27,479 nt of DNA, taken from the NCBI GenBank assembly GCA_029974875.1, contig JARKQP010000835.1:1-27479 (forward strand), written 5' to 3'. Source of the DNA: Mobilitalea sp. (GTDB lineage Bacteria; Bacillota_A; Clostridia; Lachnospirales; Lachnospiraceae). Of the stretch, positions 18,594-24,607 are shown one piece after another; within the stretch, counting starts at the first letter, position 1; every line of letters begins with the position of its first letter. The translations under genes and the position numbers were made by a program. The notes under the pieces were generated by a model. The model worked only from the letters and a program-made list of their open reading frames with translations, searched no databases and was not told the DNA's origin.

Positions 18594-19220
18594 TTATAAA
18601 AGCCTTTGAAAAGATTGTGCCATGGAGGTCAGCAGCAGGTAGCAGCTTGTAGCACCGGCATCCAGGACACCCTTCGAACGCTCCCCTAACCGGCTGGCTC
18701 TTCCTATTCTGGCAATCATGTTCTCAGTTGACTTCCATCCGTCAAGTGCCGCTTTTTTTAATGCTTCTAATGCCTCCGCAAAATCTTTTCCATCCTCCAG
18801 CGCAGCATGATAGGCTTCCTTCGCGGGCAGCAAGGTATCCAGCAGGGTTTTATCCCCGCGTTTAGCACTTCCGATATCCTCTATGGCATCGATTCCGTTT
18901 CCAAGCATTTCACCAAACACCTCCGGGCTGATTACTTCCTTTGCTGCAAAGGCCATCTCTCCGAAGAAAGCTCCATACAAAGGACCCATGGAGCCTCCGA
19001 TATCCTCCTGCAGGGTTTCAGATAAGGCACTAAGCCCTTCGGACAGGCCAAATTCCTTTCCCTTTAATTTCTCTTCACAAAGGGTAAAGCCTTTATTCAT
19101 GTTAATCCCATGGTCACCGTCACCAATCTTCCCGTCAATTTCACTTAAGAAGTCCTTGTTATCCCGGATGACCTTTACTAAATCAATAACCACAAATCCG
19201 GCCTCCTTATCCTTAATCAT
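18594..19220 (-). CDS. dhaL: Dihydroxyacetone kinase subunit DhaL
   Basis: A 208-residue nucleotide-binding subunit of the DhaK/DhaL kinase. The magnesium-nucleotide Asp cluster is IGDGDHGINM at residues 32-41, followed by GGSMGPLYGAFF and the C-terminal GRASRLGERSKGVLDAGATS, all DhaL hallmarks. The ATG at 19220 has AGGAGG eight bases upstream, overlapping the dhaK stop; the GTG at 19229 would sit on the ribosome site. In PTS-dependent systems DhaL keeps ADP bound and is recharged by DhaM, while other systems use free ATP. No dhaM is present here, so the phosphate donor is open. Confidence 0.92.
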   Translation of the reverse strand: MIKDKEAGFVVIDLVKVIRDNKDFLSEIDGKIGDGDHGINMNKGFTLCEEKLKGKEFGLSEGLSALSETLQEDIGGSMGPLYGAFFGEMAFAAKEVISPEVFGEMLGNGIDAIEDIGSAKRGDKTLLDTLLPAKEAYHAALEDGKDFAEALEALKKAALDGWKSTENMIARIGRASRLGERSKGVLDAGATSCYLLLTSMAQSFQRLL

Positions 19221-19232
19221 GGCCTCCACCTC

Positions 19233-20231
19233 CTACCGCTGTTTTAATCCGGTGCTATCAGCCGGCATATCAATACATTCCTTTAGCTCTTCGTCCAATT
19301 TCATTACAGTCAGGGTTACCCCCTTCATATCCAGGGATGTAAAATAATTGCCAACATAAGCCTTATATACCGATATCCCATTCTCTTTTAAGATTTCTTC
19401 AACCCTGTTATAAACAATGTATTGCTCCATGACCGGTGTCGCCCCAAGTCCCGACAGCAATACCACCACTTCATCCCCTGCCACAAAGGGCAGATCCGGA
19501 AGGATGATATCCAGCATTTCCTGGGCAATTTCATCCGCTGTTTTCAGCTTTTCCACTTTTACGCCCGGTTCCCCATGATGTCCAATGCCCACCTCCATGG
19601 TTCCATCCGCGATTTCGAAATTTGCATGTCCAACTGCCGGGATTGTACAGGGTGCTACCCCTACTCCGACACTTCTTGTGTTATCAATTGCTTTCTGGGC
19701 TGCCGCAATGACTGCATCCAAATCCGCTCCCATAGCTGCCTTTGCCCCGCCTACCTTCCACATCAGGACCTCTCCGGCAACGCCGCGCCGTTTCTCCCTT
19801 TCTGTCTCCGGTGCAGATGCGCAGTCATCATTTGCCACCACCGTCTTTACTGTAATCCTGTCCTTCTCAGCCCGGCGGATTGCCATTTTGACATTCATAT
19901 TGTCACCTGCATAATTGCCGTAGAGACAGGCTACCCCTCTTCCCGCATCCGCTTCCACCATTGCATTATAAAAGGATTTAGCGGTAGGCGAAGAAAAAAT
20001 CTGCCCCACAGCCACTGCATCGCACATGTTTTCTCCAATATAACCGATAAATGCAGGCTTATGGCCTGAGCCTCCCCCCGTGACAATACCTACCTTTTCT
20101 TTGATTGGGGCATTTACATACTTTAATACCTTATCATCTTTTGTAGCCGCGATTAAATTCCCGTTTGCCTTTACAAAGCCCTTTAGCATATCCTCTACAA
20201 CATAATCCGGATCATTGACAATTTGGTTCAC
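19233..20231 (-). CDS. dhaK: Dihydroxyacetone kinase-type subunit DhaK
   Basis: A 332-residue substrate-binding subunit that holds dihydroxyacetone or a related short ketose as a covalent hemiaminal on a histidine. GGGSGHKPAFIGYIG is at 52-66, YGNYAGDNMN at 104-113 provides the catalytic Asp110, and GIGHHGEPG at 216-224 carries the substrate-binding His219. Escherichia coli DhaK reads GHEP where this has GHKP, so one residue beside catalytic His56 differs. DhaK relatives also phosphorylate erythrulose in the tetritol pathways of Mycobacterium. The start is GTG, eight bases after GGAG. dhaL follows with a 12-base gap from stop to ATG, indicating a translationally linked pair. Confidence 0.92.
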   Translation of the reverse strand: MNQIVNDPDYVVEDMLKGFVKANGNLIAATKDDKVLKYVNAPIKEKVGIVTGGGSGHKPAFIGYIGENMCDAVAVGQIFSSPTAKSFYNAMVEADAGRGVACLYGNYAGDNMNVKMAIRRAEKDRITVKTVVANDDCASAPETEREKRRGVAGEVLMWKVGGAKAAMGADLDAVIAAAQKAIDNTRSVGVGVAPCTIPAVGHANFEIADGTMEVGIGHHGEPGVKVEKLKTADEIAQEMLDIILPDLPFVAGDEVVVLLSGLGATPVMEQYIVYNRVEEILKENGISVYKAYVGNYFTSLDMKGVTLTVMKLDEELKECIDMPADSTGLKQR

Positions 20232-20296
20232 CTTGCATTCTCCTTCCTGATACCAATTATTAACCGGGTGACTGCCAATTATGAGGGGTCAGTACA

Positions 20297-20746
20297 CTAC
20301 CCCCTATACCGGTTCTCAACCTCCATAATCCGTTCTACCTTCTCCGTGGAGCCTCCGCCGGCAAATTCACAGGATAACCAGATATCCACCAGGTACTTTG
20401 CCAGCTCTACGCCAATGACACGTTCCCCCATACACATAATCTGTGCATTATTGCTTTTACGGGAGCGCTCCGTTGAAAACGGGTCATGGCAGACTGCTGC
20501 CCGGATTCCCGGAACCTTATTCGCCGTCATGGCCATGCCGATCCCGGTACCGCAGAGCAGGATTCCCCGCTCAAATTCTCCTGCTACAATTGCTTCCGCT
20601 ACCTTTTGTGCCACATCCGGATATAAAATGATTTCACCGGCCTTTGCCCCGAAATCCACAGCTTCTATATCCTTGCCCTGAAGATGCTTTATAATTTCAA
20701 GCTTTAAGTCATATGCCGCTTCATCACAGCCAATTGCTATTCTCAT
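20297..20746 (-). CDS. RpiB/LacAB-family sugar-phosphate isomerase
   Basis: A 149-residue aldose-ketose phosphate isomerase. The catalytic Cys65 lies in GILLCGTGIGMAMTANK, and SRKSNNAQIMCMGERVIG follows. Relative to Escherichia coli RpiB, the N-terminal CDHVG reads CDEAA (His10 replaced by Glu), and the ring-opening His99 position is Ser in SRKSNN. This is a divergent RpiB, close in type to the D-erythrulose 4-phosphate isomerases (EryI/DerI); a tetrose 4-phosphate cannot form a ring, which would make a ring-opening His unnecessary. That specificity is inferred. The start at 20746 follows AAAGGTAAGG; the longer frame adds 32 unrelated residues. Confidence 0.88.
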   Translation of the reverse strand: MRIAIGCDEAAYDLKLEIIKHLQGKDIEAVDFGAKAGEIILYPDVAQKVAEAIVAGEFERGILLCGTGIGMAMTANKVPGIRAAVCHDPFSTERSRKSNNAQIMCMGERVIGVELAKYLVDIWLSCEFAGGGSTEKVERIMEVENRYRG

Positions 20747-20843
20747 CCTAATAACCTTACCTTTCTGATACCTGCAAATTTTGATCCGCAGATGCAATAT
20801 CTGCAAAGTGAATTGGTTTTCACAATTCATACTAACGGACATT

Positions 20844-20892
20844 TGGCCGCAAGGCCACGGGGTGCCGGATGTGAAATGCTCTGCATTTCACA
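20844..20892 (-). other. Two intercistronic hairpins between the epimerase gene and rpiB-like gene
   Basis: TGTGAAATGC and GCATTTCACA form a perfect ten-pair stem with a three-base loop at 20870-20892. TGGCC/GGCCA around a four-base loop follows at 20844-20857. Neither is followed by a T-run, so they look like processing or stability elements rather than terminators. Confidence 0.55.
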
Positions 20893-20896
20893 CTTC

Positions 20897-21754
20897 CTAC
20901 AAAGCATCTGAAATTGCCTTTAGGTTCCTTAGCCCTTCGATCGCCAGTATTTCACCAGTTTCGGCAAACTTCCGCCAAATAGCGCAGTTACCCGCCAGCT
21001 CCTCAAAGCTGGGATCAAAGGATTCAATAACCAACGGCCCCTCATATCCCACCTCTGCAACTGCCTGGAAAAATTCCTTGAAGGGTACAAGACCCGTTCC
21101 CGGGATTCCCCTGTCATTCTCGTTCACGTGGATATATCCCAGGTATTCCTTTCCGCAGGTTTTCACGGCTCCGGCAAAGCTCTTTTCCTCCCGTATCATA
21201 TGGAAGCAATCCAAGTGAACCTTTATATTTCCCGTCCCTACATCCTTGCAAAACTTCACTGCATCCTCCGCTATATTCAGGAAAAAGGTCTCAAAGCGGT
21301 TAACGCATTCTACACAAATAATTACCTCTCCCGTTGCCCTTGCATATTCTCCAACCTGGCGCATACACTCTACTCACCATTGCCATTCATGCTCTGTGCG
21401 CGGTTTTTTCGTCAGATAGCCCCAGCCTGCATAGTTTACTCCGCCCAGGATTGGTGCGCCAAGATAATTACAGATATCCACACAGCGTTTCATGGCCTCC
21501 ACACCGGCGTTACGGATCTCCTCCTCCGGGGAAATAGGATTTGTCTGGACCGTTAAGGTCGTAGTACAGACACAGTCTATTCCTACGCGCTCCAGCTCCT
21601 GCTTTACCAGCTTCTCGGGAAAAGCATAGGGATCGGAGATGGCAAAATCTATTACTTCAAAGCCAAGCTCCTTTGCTTTCCCAATGATCCATAAATCTTT
21701 TTCACTAAACTTCTCCGTCCAAATAAAGCTATCTACACCATATTTAAAATACAT
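20897..21754 (-). CDS. Sugar-phosphate isomerase/epimerase (EryC / tagatose 3-epimerase superfamily) interrupted by one in-frame TGA
   Basis: A single frame of 286 codons broken only by TGA at 21376-21374 (codon 127). The first part (MYFKYGVDSFIWTEKF to RTEHEWQW, 126 residues) and the second part (VECMRQVGEYA onward) together give a complete TIM-barrel epimerase of normal length. All four expected metal ligands lie after the TGA: E149 in ICVECVNRFE, D182 in HLDCFHM, H209 in YIHVNEND and E244 in LVIESFD, matching the spacing of D-tagatose 3-epimerase (E152, D185, H211, E246). The second half is fully conserved, so decay, if any, is recent. Options are a nonsense mutation or sequencing error (for example TCA to TGA), or a recoded codon. 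In context it may interconvert tetrulose phosphates. Confidence 0.75.
21341..21376 (-). other. In-frame TGA codon with a following stem-loop
   Basis: The TGA at 21376-21374 is followed 16 bases later by AGGTT in the apical loop of a possible hairpin: CC/GG directly round the loop, then TGTATG pairing with TATGCA. Bacterial selenocysteine insertion elements have a G-bearing loop at a similar distance. The stem is interrupted and could be chance; this is a candidate only. Confidence 0.25.
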
Positions 21755-21767
21755 ACGCTCCCGCCTT

Positions 21768-22418
21768 TCAAAATAAATTTATAATTTCATCTGCTCTACT
21801 GACAATATAAGTGGCTCCGCCGTCCATTAATTCCTTTCGCTCCCGGAACCCCCACAGTACGCCAACGGTGTCCATTCCTGCATTTGTACCCGTCAGCACA
21901 TCCGTCCCTGAATCTCCTGCATATAAAATCTCATGGGGTGATAATTTCATCTTCCCGGCAATCTCCAGGGCGGAATAGGGATCCGGCTTTTTGGGGATTC
22001 CCTTACGTTCTCCAATCACATCTACAAAGGGAATTCCGGGAAAATGCTTTTTGATCAAATTATTTGTGTAGTCCGTTCTTTTATTGGAATTTACAGCCAG
22101 CTTGATTCCCTTAGCATCAAGCTCCTCCAGCATCCTTAAAATACCGTCGTAAGGCGCTGTCTTATCCATGTACTTTTCATCATAAATCCGCAGAAACATT
22201 GCCAATGCCCCATCAATTAATCCGTCATCCCAGGATCCTGCGGGAAAGCTGACCTCTAGAAGATTTCGAAAGCCCCGCCCTATTTTTAGCTTGTAATCCG
22301 CACAGCTGTGAGCCGGGTGCCCATATTGCTTTAATACCTGGTTTACACTATCTGATAAGTCCTGCAGGGTGTTTAACAAGGTTCCGTCCAAATCAAAAAT
22401 TACTCCCTTGTATTTCAT
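21768..22418 (-). CDS. HAD-superfamily phosphatase (phosphoglycolate phosphatase-like)
   Basis: A 216-residue hydrolase. Motif I is VIFDLDGTLLNT with nucleophile D9 and D11, motif II VNSNKRTD, motif III GIPKKPDP, and motif IV YAGDSGTDVLTGTNAGM. A helical cap domain lies between motifs I and II. Such enzymes dephosphorylate small sugar phosphates or 2-phosphoglycolate; the substrate cannot be read. I start at the ATG at 22418 (MKYKG), 11 bases after AGGAGG. The longer frame would begin inside the terminator hairpin at 22442-22478, and an intermediate ATG is only two bases from the ribosome site. It may remove dead-end phosphates from the pathway. Confidence 0.85.
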   Translation of the reverse strand: MKYKGVIFDLDGTLLNTLQDLSDSVNQVLKQYGHPAHSCADYKLKIGRGFRNLLEVSFPAGSWDDGLIDGALAMFLRIYDEKYMDKTAPYDGILRMLEELDAKGIKLAVNSNKRTDYTNNLIKKHFPGIPFVDVIGERKGIPKKPDPYSALEIAGKMKLSPHEILYAGDSGTDVLTGTNAGMDTVGVLWGFRERKELMDGGATYIVSRADEIINLF

Positions 22419-22441
22419 TATGGCCATAGCCTCCTTTTTTG

Positions 22442-22478
22442 AAAAAAGGTTTTTCGCCAATGTCAGCGAAAAACCTTT
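22442..22478 (-). terminator. Terminator inside the catabolic gene string, before the HAD gene
   Basis: On the minus strand AAAGGTTTTTCGC and GCGAAAAACCTTT form a perfect 13-pair stem round an eight-base loop, followed by TTTC. It sits between the bicupin gene and the HAD gene and would reduce or regulate downstream expression. Confidence 0.8.
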
Positions 22479-22504
22479 CGTTTATCTTGGCATTACGGCT
22501 TATC

Positions 22505-23422
22505 TTATAATTCTGTAATTGCGAAGACCATCTTAATAGGGTAATTTTCAAAGTTTACTAACTGATATTTTGTTCCTGAAGGGAGGAAGAAGGAATCCTC
22601 CGGATACAGCACGAAGCTTTCCTGCTGATCCACCAGGTTCACCGTCACCGGCCCATCGATACAATAAAGTGCCGCATCTCCCGCATGCATATCGGGATCC
22701 GAGCAGCGCGGGCCGTAGCCTCCTGCCGGAAGAATAAATTCTCCAAAGTGACCATAGTCATTACTGGAGATGAACCGCATCAGCATTGGATGCTTTGTTC
22801 CATGGATATTGTTCAATTTCTCGAAGTCACGTATGCCATATACTGCCCCGGTATTTCTTGCCTCCTTGGAATCGACAGGGGGCCAACAGCCGATATCATC
22901 CGTACAGCCCTGCCGTGAAATATCATGGATCCTTCCCCTCATATCGGGGAGCTTGTCATTATTGGGACCTTTGTAGAACTTTGTCTCTTCATCCGATGGG
23001 ATTACCGCCGGAGGTATCTCGTTGCTCCAGGCCTTTGGAGTGATGAAATAAAGGATTCTGGCCTTCTTGTTAGAAAAGTTGTGGCAGCAATGCCATGCCC
23101 CTTCCGGCATCCACAGCCCCTCGCCGGTCTCCAGATAGGCAAATTGTCCGTTACCGCTTCTTTGGACAACGGGTCCGTCAAGGATGTAATAGGTTTCATC
23201 TCCGGGATGGATGTCTAGGGGCAGGAATACACCCCCGGGACACAATTCATAAATACCAAGCATAAAGGTATCGGTAGTCACAATGGTAAAGGTATTATCC
23301 GATGTAAATGCATCATTTGGTGGGTATAATGCTGTTGAATAATCCTGCTTGCGGATTAACACCGGCTTTTTCTCCCCTGCCGGAAACGGAAATTTCTCTA
23401 GTATATCAACTAATTTAGCCAT
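22505..23422 (-). CDS. Bicupin protein of unknown function
   Basis: A 305-residue protein with two cupin domains. The first has LDIHPGDETYYILDG, giving candidate metal ligands D70/H72 and E76, plus WMPEGAWHCCHNF with H111 or H114. The second (DPDMHAGDAALYCIDG, then FFLPSGTKYQLVNF) keeps H246 but has Ala250 where the Glu should be and Tyr-Gln in place of the last His, so it probably binds no metal. This resembles bicupins that isomerise or bind sugars, with one active and one structural domain. I do not recognise a specific enzyme. AAGGAGG precedes the ATG. It follows the aldolase by 61 bases and precedes an internal terminator. Confidence 0.8.
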   Translation of the reverse strand: MAKLVDILEKFPFPAGEKKPVLIRKQDYSTALYPPNDAFTSDNTFTIVTTDTFMLGIYELCPGGVFLPLDIHPGDETYYILDGPVVQRSGNGQFAYLETGEGLWMPEGAWHCCHNFSNKKARILYFITPKAWSNEIPPAVIPSDEETKFYKGPNNDKLPDMRGRIHDISRQGCTDDIGCWPPVDSKEARNTGAVYGIRDFEKLNNIHGTKHPMLMRFISSNDYGHFGEFILPAGGYGPRCSDPDMHAGDAALYCIDGPVTVNLVDQQESFVLYPEDSFFLPSGTKYQLVNFENYPIKMVFAITEL

Positions 23423-23483
23423 GAATATCCTCCTTTTTATTTACTGGTTCTTACTTTTATCTGCCGCTATCTGCTGCTGTTTT

Positions 23484-24362
23484 TTATTTTCCGTTCTTAA
23501 AGGCCAGGATAACGTCTTTTGCATAGCCCTTCATGAATTGGTATGCCTCTTCCTGCAACTCATGGTAAGGAATTTTTCCCTCTGTTTCAGCAATCCTGTC
23601 AGCAACAAATTTAGTTGCTGCCTTCGCCATATAGGAATAGTAATTTATCTTTGAGCAGCCTGCCTGGATGGCCTGCCTAACCTGGGAGAATTCAACCCCG
23701 GACGCCCCGTGCATTACTACCCTGCAATCCTTAGGCAGCGCTGCGCGTATTTCCTTTACCCTGTCGATATCGAGCACCGGCGGTTCTGCATAAATCCCAT
23801 GCATTGTTCCAAAGCATACTGCCAAAGCATCACAGCCGGTCTCTTCAGCAAATCTCTTAGCTTCCTGGGGCTCAGTAAAGAACTTCTTAATGTCTTCATT
23901 GGTAAGCACCCTGCTTTCGTCCCCTCCATGGCTGTCCTCCTCCGTGGAGGCCATGACACCAAGCTCTGCTTCTACCGTAATCCCTGCCGCGTGGGCTATC
24001 TGCACAAATTTTTTGACCTTTTTAACGTTCTCTTCAAAGGGTAGGGCACTGCAGTCATACATAATTGACGGAAATCCAACGCGGATCGCCCGTAATACAA
24101 AATCGTAGTCGCTGCCATGATCCAAATGCACACATACGGGAACGGATGCCTCCCTTGCATACTTGAGCATCTCCGGCCCGATTCTCTCAATTGGGATCAG
24201 GGAATCGTGAACCTGTGCATGGTCAATGATGATGGGTGTATCCAGTTCCTCCGCCGCACCGATGACCGCACGGAGTGTCTCAACATTCGGCGTGTTGATG
24301 CAGGGAATGGCATATTGCTCCCGCTCCGCAATTTCAAGAATTTCCTTTAAGTTAACTAACAT
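23484..24362 (-). CDS. Class II ketose-bisphosphate aldolase family protein
   Basis: A 292-residue zinc-dependent TIM-barrel aldolase. Catalytic D81 and Zn ligand H82 lie in VHLDHGSDYD, GITVEAELGVMA is at 127-138, and Zn ligands H188 (CFGTMHGIY) and H218 (VMHGASGV) are present. Family members cleave ketose 1-phosphates or bisphosphates to dihydroxyacetone phosphate and an aldehyde. The phosphate-binding strand normally reads KIN followed by a T-D or T-E pair; here it is KINYYSYM, so that anchor is altered and the substrate may be unusual. The ATG follows AAAGGAGG. It is the first structural gene of the catabolic string, 245 bases after the regulator gene. Confidence 0.88.
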   Translation of the reverse strand: MLVNLKEILEIAEREQYAIPCINTPNVETLRAVIGAAEELDTPIIIDHAQVHDSLIPIERIGPEMLKYAREASVPVCVHLDHGSDYDFVLRAIRVGFPSIMYDCSALPFEENVKKVKKFVQIAHAAGITVEAELGVMASTEEDSHGGDESRVLTNEDIKKFFTEPQEAKRFAEETGCDALAVCFGTMHGIYAEPPVLDIDRVKEIRAALPKDCRVVMHGASGVEFSQVRQAIQAGCSKINYYSYMAKAATKFVADRIAETEGKIPYHELQEEAYQFMKGYAKDVILAFKNGK

Positions 24363-24510
24363 TTTTATCCTCCTTTACGTTGTCATGCCTTATTAACTGC
24401 TTCCTACCTCAATCATATCGAATTCCAAAATGAAAGTACATATTCCATAATTTCGTATTTTGCACAGTATTTTTTTTATTCGGGCAATAAAAGATTTTAT
24501 ACAGGTATAA

Positions 24511-24577
24511 GGTCCGGGATGGGCTTTGGCACCATAAAAATCCACGGGTATTTTGGTGCAAAAAAACATCCCGGACC
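24511..24577 (-). other. Second stem-loop able to compete with the regulator terminator
   Basis: GGTCCGGGATG at 24511-24521 is the exact reverse complement of CATCCCGGACC at 24567-24577, and the enclosed GCACCA/TGGTGC (24529-24534, 24554-24559) forms an inner stem. The 24567-24577 arm includes half of the terminator stem, so the two structures cannot form together. Confidence 0.65.
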
Positions 24578-24591
24578 ACTACGCCGGGATG
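24560..24591 (-). terminator. Terminator of the PTS regulator gene
   Basis: On the minus strand CATCCCGG and CCGGGATG pair over eight bases round a nine-base loop and are followed by seven T residues, 17 bases past the regulator stop. Confidence 0.88.
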
Positions 24592-24607
24592 TTCCTATGA
24601 GCTGCTA

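Noticed and set aside
20870..20892. Intercistronic TGTGAAATGC palindrome as a terminator
   Set aside because: It is a perfect stem, but no T-run follows in the direction of transcription.
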